DNA from: Stachybotrys elegans
Lineage: Eukaryota; Ascomycota; Sordariomycetes; Hypocreales; Stachybotryaceae
Direction: 5' to 3'
Length of the DNA: 64,000 nucleotides
Assembly (NCBI GenBank): GCA_020746835.1
Contig: JAGPNK010000010.1
Span: 806,001-870,000, forward strand
Shown here: positions 11,711-22,846 of the stretch, one piece after another
Layout of the letters: each line of letters opens with the position of its first letter
Position numbering within the stretch: the first letter of the stretch is position 1
Translations under genes and position numbers: made by a program
The notes under the pieces: model-generated
What the model saw: only the letters and a program-made list of their open reading frames with translations
Database searches by the model: none
Told to the model about the DNA's origin: nothing

Positions 11711-12989
11711 TCAGTCTGCAGTAGGCCGTGATGCCCCCCCTGCCTTTGCCCTGCCGCCGCGTCTTGCCGCAGCAGCTGCCGCGGCGCCTCCTCTTGTCCG
11801 CGTGGCCCTGGGCCTGCTGGCTACCTGCTCTTCGGCCGCCGCAAGCCTCGGTGCCTTGGCCTCCTCCTTGACCTTGAGCTTGGGAGGCTCGGGGATCGGG
11901 GCGGGATCGGGCTTCTTTATGCCGCTGACGGCCTCGAGGAGGTCATCCTCTACCCACTGTGTCGCGAACCTGGGGACGGAATCCTCAAGGCTAGGCTGGA
12001 CGGCAGCGGTCTCAGCGTCCTTCTTGTCGTCCTTCTTGTCGTCGCTCTTGTCGTCGCTTTCGGGCGTTTCCTGGGCCGGCTTGAGGAAGAGACTGTCGTT
12101 GTAGACATCCCAGGCAGACTCCTCGTTCTCGTCCGTGTAGCGCATCCTGCGCCACTGCTCTGTCTGGACAGAGCGCAGGCGGTCGGCCATGGTTTCGATG
12201 GGGACGGAGTCGCCGTCAGCCGTCGTTTTGATGGTCATGTGGATAGCGCGAGCACCAGTGGTGGCCGAGGAGGGAGCTGCATCCTTGGAGGCGCCAGCTG
12301 CGGCTTGACGCTCGAGCTGGGCAGTGGCGTCGATGTGGTGAAGTTGAGGGCGGAGGTGGACGAGGGATGATACTGGAGTGAGATGGAGATCCACTGGACT
12401 TGTATCAGTATGGAGCTGGCCAATTGATGTCGGATGTGGACGCATGGGAATGATACTCACTTCCTTGAAAGACACCAACCATGTACTGAACTTCATCGGC
12501 ATCCGGGTACTGCCCACCAAGAGTCTGGGTCGTCAACACCTTGTGCTGCCTCATAGCCTCATTCCAATCCAGGTGTGCGTCCTCGTCCTCTTCTCCTCTC
12601 TTCTTGCCGCCCCTCTGCTGGACAGCGCCGAACCCAAACCCGCCCGCGAGACCATGACTGCCGCCGTTCTTGGCCGCCATGGACGCTTGCAGGGTGCGAC
12701 CCCATTTCAGGCCCTTCTCGCGGTCGTAGGCGACGCTGTGATCCACGGGGACGTCCACCTCGACCATGCCGGACCGGGCCTTGAGGCGCAGTTCCGTGGG
12801 CGCTGGACGGGGGTATTTGTCGGTGCGGTTGGGGTGTTGCATGACCAGAAGGCGACGGCCGTGGGGGAGCGCTGGGTTGAGGAAGACATTGTAGGTGGCG
12901 GTTATGGGGTCGTCGTCCTCCTCGTCGATAGTGCTGGACTTGGCGGCATCGCCGTCCGCAACGATATCCATCTTGTCAGCGTCTTCCAT
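11711..12989 (-). CDS. RNA polymerase III subunit RPC5 (Rpc37-type, Sin-like protein)
   Basis: Two minus-strand exons, 12989-12461 and 12393-11711, give 403 aa. I take MEDADKMD as start; an in-frame ATG 53 codons upstream adds sequence without family character. The RPC5/Rpc37 family signature is clear: DDDPITATYNVFLNPALP, LLVMQHPNRTDKYPRP, LKARSGMVEVDVPVD, YDREKGLKWG, then across the splice VQYMVGVFQG-MDLHLTPVSSLVHLRPQ and HHIDATAQ. The centre has a helix-rich SVQTEQWRRMRYTDENEESAWDVY segment. The C-terminus is Lys/Asp repeats followed by an RGG/Ala-rich tail (RTRGGAAAAAAARRGGRAKAGG). In yeast this subunit dimerises with Rpc53 and acts in initiation and termination at tRNA and 5S genes. The acceptor CAG before TGGATC is the only one restoring the family reading frame. 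Confidence 0.85.
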
Positions 12990-13333
12990 GTTGCTGTATT
13001 GGTTCTGCCAATGTGTGCTGTGGCTGGGTGATTCATGTGAGTCGGATGTGCATCTCAATTCAATGGTGGGGTCCGATTGGAGAAATTTCCTAGAAGCTCT
13101 TATCTTATCGCATATCCCACTTCCTATCGAGCCTGAGTTGAAGGACATGTCATTTTTGAAGGTCGCCTGCGTTAAATGACAAGGTAAGTCTTAGTTCCGG
13201 CTTTTGATGCATTTGATGGTTCGGAAGTCATAGACCCTACTAGTATTGACATGACAGTATGTACAAAATTAATGGCCTGGTAGTCCAACATGAATGATAT
13301 TCCGAGCAACTCTTTTAATCTATGTATTCCTTT
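12990..13333. other. Short intergenic region between two minus-strand genes
   Basis: These 344 bp separate the RPC5 start from the LCP5 stop, both on the minus strand, and would contain the RPC5 promoter and the LCP5 3' end. No gene or repeat is seen. Confidence 0.45.
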
Positions 13334-14452
13334 TCACCTTTTGTTTCCCCTGTCTCGTCGTCCAGTCTGGAGCATCTTGAGCTTCTTTTGGTATCTTTCA
13401 CCGATCTCGGGACCGTGACCGCTACCTCGAGGTCCATCGGTGGCATCGTGACCTCTCTTGCGGCTCTTGTCCAACAAGGCGCGCACACCTCCACGCGACT
13501 CCTTGCGCCTGGTGAGACGATCAATACGATCAACACCCTCGCCCAGGTCATGCCACTCTTCGCCACCAAACGTCATGCGGCTGTCGCGGCCTGTCTGCTT
13601 AGCCTTCTTGGCGCGGTCCTTCTTGCTCTCCTTGGGGAGACGGGTGAAGTGCATTTCTTCGTATTCGCGGCGCTCGTCCTCGTCCTTGCGCTCCTGGACC
13701 GTCTTCATCTTGCGGCCTCCTTGAACAATGTTGGTTCCGACGCTGGGCTCGGCCACAGGAGCAGATGAGAGCTCCGAGTTGATGAACTCCTCCATGGTGC
13801 GCGACTTCATGGGACGACGTTCGGACTTTTCACGGCGTGTCGTCTCCATGACTTGGCGCTCTCGCTTGGGCGGACGGTACACCCCAGAGGGTGCACTCTC
13901 GCGCTGCGCGGGACGTGCGGTAACATCGTCCACCATTGTGCCTAGGTTTGGTGCTGCCGAGCGATTGCCTGGCTTGACCGGAGCACCCTCCTCACTCTCC
14001 TGGTCCGACTCGTCGTCGGAGGCTGCCTCGGAGTCCGACCCGTCTTCCTTCTCGGCGTTCATGGCCTTCTCGCGTGCCGCTTTCTCGCGCTCAGAGTCTT
14101 GAGCAGTGCGTAGGAATCGCTCGATGGAGAATCGCAACTTTTCCTCCAAGGGTCGGGCACCTTTCTCTAGGTATAGTCGCAGTTCGACGAGCTTCGCCCT
14201 GACAGATTCGTCGATGTCGTCGTGGCCATCCTCAGAGGAGTTCTTTGAGGATTTGGAGTTGCGAAGTTTGAGCAGAATCAGGAAGACGAGGTTTTGGAGG
14301 TAGGAGAGGAGCAGTTCGTTCTTGACATCAAGTAGGGAAATGCCGTCCTTGGGCTGCTCAATGGCGGCAATCTTGGGGGCGGTCTCTAGAGCGGACGAGA
14401 GCGACTGCGTGAGCGTGTCGAGCAGCGCGGGAAGGGTCGCTGCGGCAGCCAT
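13334..14452 (-). CDS. LCP5: LCP5/neuroguidin-like small-subunit processome protein (Sas10/C1D family)
   Basis: A single exon of 372 aa starts at MAAAATLPALL; an in-frame ATG 23 codons upstream (14521) would add a segment without family features. The N-terminal Sas10/Utp3/C1D domain (residues about 5-120) has GISLLDVKNELLLSYLQNLVFLILLKLR, the pattern of this family, followed by LRLYLEKGARPLEEKLRFSIERFLR. An acidic Asp/Glu-Ser stretch occupies about 135-160. The C-terminal half has the conserved SGVYRPPKRERQVM motif and ends in the basic SKRKRGHD-like and KKLKMLQ segments typical of LCP5/neuroguidin. The yeast protein works with U3 snoRNA in 18S rRNA maturation in the nucleolus. It is transcribed divergently from the TM9 gene. 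Confidence 0.88.
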   Translation of the reverse strand: MAAAATLPALLDTLTQSLSSALETAPKIAAIEQPKDGISLLDVKNELLLSYLQNLVFLILLKLRNSKSSKNSSEDGHDDIDESVRAKLVELRLYLEKGARPLEEKLRFSIERFLRTAQDSEREKAAREKAMNAEKEDGSDSEAASDDESDQESEEGAPVKPGNRSAAPNLGTMVDDVTARPAQRESAPSGVYRPPKRERQVMETTRREKSERRPMKSRTMEEFINSELSSAPVAEPSVGTNIVQGGRKMKTVQERKDEDERREYEEMHFTRLPKESKKDRAKKAKQTGRDSRMTFGGEEWHDLGEGVDRIDRLTRRKESRGGVRALLDKSRKRGHDATDGPRGSGHGPEIGERYQKKLKMLQTGRRDRGNKR

Positions 14453-15095
14453 GGCGCACGAATTCGAACGTGTCAAGTCTTGACTCTTGTTGGATCGCAG
14501 GACGTGCTGCGAAAAGTTCAATCTCGAGGTGGGTGGGCTTTGGGAAACTTTTTAATGGAGCCAGCACCCAGGATCACCCAGTACTGCACGGAGTACTTTT
14601 AGGGTACATGTCAGCTGCTAGTCTGACTCAGGTACATGGACCCTAAGCGAGGTACCGCCTATGTCTCGCGCCTTCGATATGGGGGTGCGTGGACACGCCA
14701 CGCCATGTGCAAAGGTTCCCGCCTTAGGTTAGCAATTCCGTTTTTAACGGCTCGACCTTGGCGACTCCTTACAGCTTGTACGACTGGAAGCGAGGCTGTG
14801 TCTCCTGGTCTACGTTGCCTGTTCTCTTTATCTGTCGATCCCACTCATCACGACCTGAGCTCCTGGTGATTCAGGAGGCATTCTGGCACCGAACAAGACA
14901 ACTTCATTGGGTACGCTCAGACCCTACCTACCGACTGGTATTGTTTCGCAACGGCCTGCCTTTCATAAGGGGGAAGCCTCGTCGCTATCTGTCAGGCCCG
15001 AAGCTCCCAGGCTCCCACTAATTCCATACCTACCTGCCTATCTATCTCACCACGTCCCATCGATACTCCGACCTGGCATGCAATAAACCTCAACA
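14453..15095. other. Divergent promoter region of LCP5 and the TM9 gene
   Basis: These 643 bp lie between two divergent starts. The segment GTACTGCACGGAGTAC at 14581-14596 resembles the element near 6585 in another divergent promoter. CT-rich leader sequence precedes the TM9 start. No ORF is convincing. Confidence 0.5.
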
Positions 15096-17073
15096 ATGTA
15101 TTTCAAAGACGTTGCGCCGCCGGCGCTGCTGGCTGCCTTGATGGCCATGCCGCAACTGACATCCGCCTTCTACCTCCCTGGTGTCGCGCCGACCTCCTAC
15201 AAACCCGAGGCTCGAGTCGCCCTCAATGTCAACAGCATGAAGCCCGTCGCCGCACCACAAGACGCGCGCCTGCACTCGGTCGTCGCCTACGACTACTATT
15301 ACGAGCCGCTCCGATTCTGCCAGCCCGAGGGCGGACCCAAGGATGTCTCCGAGAGCTTGGGAAGCATACTCTTCGGCGACAGGATAAAGACGTCACCATT
15401 CGAGCTCAACATGAAGGTCAACGAGACATGCAAGTCGCTGTGCGCGGCTGAATATGACGAAGGATCCCTAGCCTTTGTCAAGTCCTTGATCGAAAAGGGC
15501 TACAGCTTCAATTGGCTGGTCGACGGTCTCCCGGCTGGCCAGCAGATCCAGGACAAGCTGACAGGCACGACCTTTACCAGCCCAGGCTTCCAGATGGGAC
15601 ACGAGAGCAACGCAGGCGGTGTCTTGTTCAACAACCACTACGACATCTGGGTCGAGTACCACGAAGTTAGCGGAAACGCGAACCAGCTCCGAGTCGTCGG
15701 CGTCGTCGTCCAACCGAGCTCCAAGAAGTACACTGGCCAAGTAGACTGCGCAGACGGCCATGACCCCATCTTCATCTCCGAGAACGAGAAGAGCATGAGC
15801 GTTAGCTTCAGCTACAGCGTATACTGGATCGAGTCCTCCACTCCTTGGGCTACTCGCTGGGATAAATATCTCCACGTCTTTGACCCCAAGATCCACTGGT
15901 TCTGGCTCATCGACACTGCCATCATCGTCGTCATCCTCGTCCTGACGGTCATGTCGATCTTGGTTCGAACTGTCAAGAAGGATATCCAGCGATACAATCG
16001 CCTGGACCAGATCAACCTTGACGATTTGAGCGGAACGTCGGCCTTGGAGGATGGCGTCCAGGAAGACTCGGGCTGGAAGCTTGTCCATGGCGATGTGTTC
16101 CGCGCACCCCCTAAACCTCTCCTGCTGTCTATTCTTGTCGGCAGCGGAGCTCAGCTCTTTGTCATGACGGGCTTCACCATCGTCTTTGCCCTCCTCGGCT
16201 TCTTGTCTCCTTCCAACCGTGGATCCCTGGGCACCATCACCATTGTTCTGTCTACGGTCCTGGGATTCATCGGCGGCTACGCATCCTCCAGAACCTACAA
16301 GGCCTGGCAGGGCGACCAGTGGAAGCTGAACATTGCCTTGACCCCCATTCTGGTCCCGGGTATCGTCTTTGCTGTCTTCTTCCTCCTGGATCTCTTCCTC
16401 TGGGCCAAGGCCTCGTCCGGCGCCGTGCCCTTCACGACGATGCTGGTGATTGTTTCCATCTGGTTCGTCATCTCGATCCCGCTCTCCTTTGTAGGATCCT
16501 GGCTCGGTTTCCGCGCAAAGCAGATTGAGGCTCCCGTCCGCACGAACCAGATTCCTCGCCAGATTCCTCCTGTGAGCGGCTACCTGAGGCCGGTTCCCAG
16601 CATGCTGATTGTTGGCCTTTTGCCATTTGGTGCCATCTTTGTGGAGCTCTACTTTATCATGAGCTCCATTTGGTTCAGCAGAATCTACTACATGTTTGGC
16701 TTCCTTTTCCTTTGTTATGGTCTCATGATTGTCGTCTGCGCCGCTGTCACCATCTTGATGGTGTACTTCTTGCTCTGTGCGGAAAACTACAACTGGCAAT
16801 GGAGGTCTTTCCTGGCGGCCGCAATGAGCGGTGGCTACATCTTCCTCAACTGCATTCTCTACCTTGTTACCAAGGTGCAGCTGAGCGGTCTTCCTGGCGC
16901 GGTCCTCTACATTGGCTACAGCGCCCTAATCTCGTTCCTGTTCTCTATCCTTGCAGGTATGTTTCTCACATCGGTCTCTCACATTCACCTCCTAACACCT
17001 TCCAGGTTCCATCGGCTACTTCTCCAGTTGGTGGTTTGTCACCAAGATCTACTCGTCTCTCAAGATTGATTAA
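15096..17073 (+). CDS. Transmembrane 9 superfamily protein (nonaspanin, EMP70/TMN family)
   Basis: Two exons, 15096-16956 and 17006-17073, encode 642 aa. The intron is GTATG to CCAG and the splice restores LAGSIGYFSSWWFVTKIYSSLKID. A signal peptide (about 1-24, PPALLAALMAMPQLTSAFYLPG) precedes a large lumenal domain with the family features FYLPGVAPTSY, YDYYYEPLRFCQP, LGSILFGDRIKTSPFEL and SVYWIESSTPWATRWDKYL. From about residue 265 there are nine hydrophobic segments, as in TM9SF proteins. The last three residues K-I-D fit the C-terminal KXD/E Golgi-retention and COPI-binding motif described for this family, and they lie in the second exon, so an unspliced reading would remove it. Family members sort transmembrane cargo in Golgi/endosome membranes and affect adhesion and copper homeostasis. 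Confidence 0.94.
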
Positions 17074-17392
17074 GCATGGGGAAAGGAGGGTTTGCGAAAC
17101 ATGGCGACGGGAGGGGAAACATTGGTTATCTTATGACTTGTAACATTATCTACCCATGTACGACACGGCGCATCTGGTGCCTGAGCTGGGAGTGGCCGTG
17201 TCCCTTGCGCTCTAGGGCCTCTTTGCTTGACGATTGCGTGGCTTGGTGGCTGCGATCAGATCCTCAGGGAAAGTCACGAACGGCGATTTTAGACATTTGA
17301 TTGGGGGGTTTTTCATAGTGTTTATCTTTGCTGCCGGGAGCCTGCTTCTTGCTCTTCTAGAATGGTATACCATCTTACTGCAAAACAATGGC
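17074..17392. other. Convergent 3' intergenic region
   Basis: About 319 bp lie between the stops of the TM9 gene (+) and MED4 (-). I see nothing beyond expected 3' sequences. Confidence 0.45.
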
Positions 17393-18432
17393 TCAGTCAT
17401 CATCATCGTCCATGTCGTCAAGGTCCGCAAACTGGAACTGCTTCTTCTCCACGGGTGCAGCACTCTTCGGCCCTGCAGAGCCAGGCGGACCACCAGCGAC
17501 GCTGGAGCGACGCCACTCCTCCTGCTCCTTTTCCCTTTGGCGCTCCCTTTCTTGCCGTAGCCTCTCCCTCTCCTCCCAGAGCCTCCTCTCGCGCTCCTCC
17601 TGCTCCAGCTTCTTCTTCTCCTCCTTCTCCTTGCGCTCCTCCTCCTCCTTCTGCTTGCGTTCCTCCTCTGCCACGGGGTCATAACCCTTTGGCTCGATGC
17701 CGCTCTCGGCGAGGATCTGGTTTGAAGCCAGGGCGCCGGAGCGGATCTTGTCTTCCAGGGGCCAGGGGAAGAAGAGCTGCCCGGACATGGGGTTGAGGTA
17801 TTGGCTGATCATCTCGGGCAGCGTGATGTTGGTGGATGTGCTCTGCTGCGTGGGCTGCTCCGAGGTCTGCTGTGACATTCCGTTGATGGCGACGGGGCTC
17901 TGCGTCTGAGAGGGGGTCGCTCCGGTCGGTGTGACGGCGGATTGGGGCTGGGACTCAACGACGGGCGTCTGCGCACCGGAGGCGGGACCGACGCCGTTTA
18001 TCGTGCCCGCGGGCGGCATCGTCGTCTTGCTGATGCGCCGAGCATAGTTGAGAAGCTCTTCGTATCGAATAGGATGGTTCGGTCCCTCAGGGAACTTGGT
18101 CGTATGCGTGGTGACAATGTCTTTGCGCGTCGAAGTAAGTGTGGATAGAGTCTCGCGGATCTGCGTATCCAGAGCGGCAGAAGTCTGACGCAGCTCCTGG
18201 ATTCTTAGAAAATTGTTCTGGTGCGTTTGAACTATAAATAATGGTCAGAAGCAGCCCCTTAGAATTGCGCGCAGTTCCGCTTGCCTTCCTCCAGCCCTTT
18301 GCTCAGTTCCGTGTCAGCGGCGCAGAGCTCCTCTGCATACGCCCTGGAGGGATGGTATTTGGTGACGGAGTCAATGAGATTGGCTAGAGCCTTTTCCAGC
18401 CGCTCGAAGCGACTGTCGATCAAATTATCCAT
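17393..18432 (-). CDS. MED4: Mediator complex subunit 4
   Basis: Two minus-strand exons, 18432-18285 and 18231-17393, give 328 aa. The N-terminal half matches MED4: MDNLIDSRFERLEKALANLIDSV, LCAADTELSKGLEE, then FLRIQELRQTSAALDTQIRETLSTL (a coiled coil) and PIRYEELLNYARRISKTTMPP, the most diagnostic motif of the family. A Ser/Thr/Gln linker is followed by LPEMISQYLNPMSGQLFFPWP, then a long Glu/Lys/Arg helix (about 235-300) and an acidic end DLDDMDDDDD. MED4 is in the Mediator middle module that links activators to RNA polymerase II. The intron has a GC donor (exon AG, intron GCAAGC) and a TATAG acceptor; no GT donor in the first exon allows an in-frame join. Confidence 0.92.
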
Positions 18433-18742
18433 GATGGCAGTGCCGTACGTTCACCGGCTCCAGGCCGGTCTCATATGTTTTGACTGTGGATTTATAGCGA
18501 GCAGCAATTGGCAAGGCTGAAAGACAATACCATGCAATCGTAGCTCGGCTTAAGTGTGGGTCCACATAGCGCTGCTTCATTGGCTGCACTGGGATAGGCT
18601 AGATTCTAGCCTCAGGCCACACACACCCGACAACACCCGTTAGCTAAGTAAGGTAAACTCGCGCAAGGAACAGCATTTTCCAACGACGAATTCACCGAGC
18701 AATTGAATCCCACCACCGGCCTCGATCGTAATCACAGCCAAG
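18433..18742. promoter_or_regulatory. Compact divergent promoter between MED4 and QCR10
   Basis: Only 310 bp separate two divergent start codons, so both core promoters must lie here. No TATA box is evident; CT- and CA-rich stretches and an ATTGGC (CCAAT-box reverse complement) occur. Assignment rests on gene layout, not on a recognised operator. Confidence 0.45.
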
Positions 18743-19617
18743 ATGGTTTCCCAGGTGAGCTACGACCGCTAATATATGCCAGGCCAATCATTGAGCCTGC
18801 CTTTCCACGCGCCTTCCTGGCTTGCCGAGGTCAAAAACTAATTGACGGTTCGATTTCAGACTCCTTTCCGCGCTGCCGAGTTCAAGAGCAACTACGGCCC
18901 CAAGTACGTTCCTCACCAGTTCCCCGAGACTCGAACACGATTTCCCTCGAAGAACTACCGGCATTGGCGGTAGAGGCGTCGCCTGCGCCTTCGGACGACC
19001 ATCGATCACCGAGTTATTCGACATCACCATGCTAATGCTGCCCTGCAGGTACAGCTACCAGCCCAACCTCTACGGCTGGTCTAGCACCCAGTTCCTGCGG
19101 CTGTAAGTGACACGTCTTTCTTCAGCGTACATGGGCAATGGTGGAGGAGGAAGAAGAGAGAAGGGACGGGAGCCCAGGAGGACAACGGGAGGATCCTGGC
19201 GGTACAGGCACATGCTGCAGATCCGAATCACGGAATCAAAATATCGCGGCGATTGAAAACATATGGGTTGAATGGCATGGGATCGCCTCGTCGATTGCGT
19301 TCGGAGATTGGCTGTGGAAATTGAAGGCAGAAAATCAGCTTGCTAACTATTTGTGCAGTGGCCTCAAGTCCGCTGCTTTCGGCGGTGCCCTCGGCGCTGG
19401 TGCCCTCCTCTTCGTTTCTGGAATCCCTCGCATCCAGAAGGATATCCTGATGGTATGTCTTCTTCAACCTAGGAATGAACTGTTTGGCTGACACTCTCCA
19501 AGTACATCCCCTTCGTCAGCAACTACTACGTCAAGGAGATCCACCCTGCCGACAACGTACGTTCCAGAGGCCCGAATCCAACTTGCATTGTCACTGACCG
19601 GTTTACAGCCTTTCTAA
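18743..19617 (+). CDS. QCR10: Cytochrome bc1 complex subunit 10 (QCR10-like)
   Basis: Six tiny exons, 18743-18754, 18860-18903, 19049-19102, 19359-19452, 19503-19556 and 19609-19617, join in frame to an 88-aa protein. It begins MVSQTPFRAAEFKSNYGPK, has one hydrophobic segment at about 40-58 (KSAAFGGALGAGALLFVSG) and then PRIQKDILMYIPF followed by HPADNPF. The IPRIQKDIL-x-x-IP pattern after the membrane segment is that of Qcr10, the small single-span subunit of ubiquinol-cytochrome c reductase in the inner mitochondrial membrane. The first exon is 12 nt and the last 9 nt (Pro-Phe-stop); all five introns have GT and AG ends (three GTAAG/GTGAG/GTATG, two GTACG). No ORF longer than about 30 codons exists for it, so it would be missed by ORF scanning. 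Confidence 0.85.
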
Positions 19618-20215
19618 ATGCTCATGGTGGGATGAAACTAGATCTGTATCAGCACAGCGCCTGGGTGACTTGGGCGGTTATTCTTTGTACAAGAGACTTG
19701 CAATAGACCTTGCCTTGACATTTTGTACCCGAATTGCGTATCAGTGATGCTGAGGTGTGTTTTCTAAAGAATGCCTGACAATGCGACGAGGTTTCTTTGA
19801 GATGTTCACTGTGTCTGCTATGTACATTACATCCCATGGCTTCATACCAAGCATTGCCACGGTAGAAAAACCGTTTGACCAAATGAGGAATCAATTGAAT
19901 ACCCCAGAAGCAGAGCCTATGCTATTTATTTGTTCGCCTCAGGCCTACAAGCCTGTATGTGTCGATTCAATGGGGTGAGAGTGAAGTTCGTACAGTGCGA
20001 CGATTTTGACTAAGCACAGTAATTGCTTAACTCGTGGCATTTAGTTAGTAGCCCCTTCAACTTCCACCCCTTCGGACACACGCGGCTCCTCCAACCAAGA
20101 CAACAAAATGATATGAACGAAAGCGGTGTTGAAGAAAGAGGCGCCGATGAAACCCAACGACATACCCTCAAACGGAAAATTTTCTATTAATGGGCTTCAC
20201 CTGTTGCTGTGAGAC
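19618..20215. other. Intergenic region between QCR10 and ALG10
   Basis: These 598 bp hold the QCR10 3' end and the ALG10 promoter. Short ORFs on both strands lack similarity. No TATA box or repeat is seen. Confidence 0.45.
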
Positions 20216-22543
20216 ATGGATGATCACATCACTCAGCATGAGGAACCAAGCACCTCGATACTCGGGCTTCCTAGTGGCCTTTTGGCTATAATACCACTAT
20301 ACGTATGGGCGTTCGCGCAGTTGTCCGACGCTTCAAAGCCACTCAACTGGGCATTTGGCGGGTGTCTTGCTGCCGCTGCCGCCTCTTGGTTGCGCTTGGT
20401 TTCTGCCTTTGTTCCCGAAGCCTACTTGGTAACTGCTTCCAAGCTGTTGTGACACTGGAAGCTGACGGGCGTACAGGATGAGTTCTTTCATATTCCGCAG
20501 GCGCAGAAATACTGCCAAGGGAGGTTTAGAGAATGGGATGACAAGATTACCACACCACCTGGACTGTAGGTCTATGTATCCCGTCTTGGCTGCGGAGGTT
20601 GACAGACTACTCGTCTAGGTACTTAATCTCGAGCTTCCCGCGGACCTTGATGAGAAGCATTGGGGCTGGCGCTGACAATGTTTGCGATGAGTCCACTCTA
20701 AGGTCGCTCAATACCGTGGGCCTCCTCCTCCTGAGCCTTCTAGCTATGTTGTGTCGGCAGCAGCTCGAAGGCCTCCTTCAGCATGGTATACCCCTCGCAA
20801 ATATCGGCGTACGATCTCAGTACTCTGCGCATACCGCCCTGAACATCGCGCTCTTTCCCGTATTGTTCTTCTTCTCGGGCCTGTACTACACGGATGTCAT
20901 GTCAACCGTTGTAGTTATGCTTGCTTTCCTGCTTCACCTCTACAGGGTGAGTGGACGACCTAACAGCGTGCGCAGTGACATAAGCGTGGTATTTCTCGGG
21001 CTATCTAGCCTTCTCATGCGGCAGACGAATGTGTTTTGGTCTGTTGTGTTCTTGGGTGGTCTAGAAACCGCCCACGCTGTCAAGTCGTTGCAACCCGAGC
21101 GCGCTGAACGCCCCGAGATAACGACTTTATGGGGACAGTTGAAGTATTCTGCTTGGAGATACTCGTTGGGCGATGTGCACGATCCGCCGCTCAACTTGGC
21201 CTACATCGATGGTAAGCGATCGCCGGTGTGACCTGCAGTTGCGACTGGCTGACACAACCTAGATATGTTCTTTTGCCTAGCTAGTCTGGCTCTTGCAGCG
21301 GCTTTCAACCCACTCCGTGTAGCAAGGCAGATATGGCCCTATATTGCAGTCCTACTGTGTTTTGGTGCCTTTGTCGTGTGGAATGGCGGTGTTGTCTTGG
21401 GTACGTGTGCACCCAGGTGTTATGAGCTTGACTGACACACCTGCAGGAGACAAGTCCAACCATGTCGCTACTATCCACCTTACTCAGATGCTGTATATCT
21501 GGCCCTTTTTTGCTTTCTTCTCTCTGCCAATGATACTGCCTGCAGTGTACTCAACTCTCGCCACAGTGTTGTCAGGCCAGTACAAGAAGCTTGGCCGCAG
21601 CAATCTGGAGGGAACCGACGTCGCAACGTCCGAGTCCTCCACGACCAAAGCTGAACCGGCCAAGAAAAGGGACTTGAAGTCATCAAACGTCCTCATGCTG
21701 GTCAATTACTTGCTCGAAAACCCGTTTTTCGTGGTGATCATCCCTGTATTGGCGTCCATCTTGATTGCACTGGCAATTGTCAGGTTCAATACCATTATCC
21801 ATCCTTTCACATTGGCAGATAACCGACACTACATGTTCTACATCTTCCGGTACACAATCCGACGGGGGCAAATGGTGAGGCTTCTCTTGGCCATTCCATA
21901 TGTCATCTGCCAAAGAATGGTGTGGTCAACACTCGCTGGATGCTGCTCCCAGAAACCTTTTGCAGCCCTCATCCGAGACAACAAGTCGGGAACCCCTCTT
22001 GTGAAGGAGACGAGACCATCCATCAACCGGCCAGTATGGGTACCCGGCCAGCCAGAGCAAACATACGACGAGACCCCAGAGTTGGAGGAGATTAGGGCAG
22101 CTTTGAAGGAGGAGAAGAGCTATGCCTGGGTTCTCAAGCAAGCCTATGGCAAGAAGCCTCTCAGGTTCTCGACGCCGGCTGTAGCCACTTCGACTGGCCT
22201 CATCTTCATGCTGGCTACGGCACTGTCACTCATCACGGCTCCTCTGGTAGAGCCGCGCTATTTTATTATCCCTTGGGTCATCTGGCGCCTGTTGTTACCT
22301 GCCTGGTGGCCGCATGACCACGGATTCTTGAGTCCTCGCATTTCTGCCGCATTCCGTTCGTCTTGGATGGGGCATATTTTTGCTCCCTTTGAGGCATACG
22401 ATCCTCGGCTCATCCTGGAGACTGTCTGGCTTGTAGCGGTCAACCTGGTAACTGGCTACATCTTCCTTTACCACCCCTACGTATGGAAGAGTGAGGATGG
22501 ATCCGTGCTGGACGGTGGGAGATTACAGCGATTCATGTGGTAG
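20216..22543 (+). CDS. ALG10: Dol-P-Glc:Glc2Man9GlcNAc2-PP-Dol alpha-1,2-glucosyltransferase (ALG10/DIE2)
   Basis: Five exons, 20216-20428, 20477-20565, 20619-21211, 21263-21400 and 21447-22543, encode 709 aa. The signature [23 protein letters not shown] with [12 protein letters not shown] at about 67-101, spread over three exons, is diagnostic of ALG10. About a dozen hydrophobic segments follow, including [17 protein letters not shown] and [21 protein letters not shown], with [17 protein letters not shown] and the late [34 protein letters not shown] and [19 protein letters not shown] motifs, all typical. A cytosolic charged loop (about 395-425) separates blocks. The enzyme adds the final glucose to the lipid-linked oligosaccharide in the ER lumen, the step that licenses transfer by oligosaccharyltransferase. 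All splice sites are canonical GT-AG and keep frame. Confidence 0.93.
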
Positions 22544-22846
22544 TGTAAAGAACTCGGTGTTATCATAATGGACGTTTCATTGAAGGCCATTTCTGGGAAG
22601 CCCAAGCCCAGATACTCGTTATCACCAGATCCAAAAAGTATAAACGCCGTGCAATAAACGCCACAACCCTAGTAACCCATCCCAGCCAAGCTGATCATTC
22701 CCGTAATGTCTGGTGCAGAGCCTGTGGGGCCTGCAGAGTGAAGAGGGTTTTCTTTTTCTTTTTCTCTTTTTTTGTGTTTTGTTTGGATCTTTTTTCTTTT
22801 ATTCTATGCACCAGCGGTTGCCAATCTGTTGTGGACACCCGATAGG
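22544..22846. other. Convergent 3' intergenic region
   Basis: Contains an AATAAA at about 22653-22658, likely for ALG10, and a T-rich CTTTTT tract at about 22750-22800, which on the minus strand is an A-rich 3' flank of the next gene. No gene is seen. Confidence 0.45.

Noticed and set aside
15468..16799. 443-aa minus-strand ORF inside the TM9 gene
   Set aside because: It mirrors the membrane protein in the opposite frame and is rich in Asp, Glu, Gly and Gln as expected for a shadow of hydrophobic codons. No domain is recognisable.
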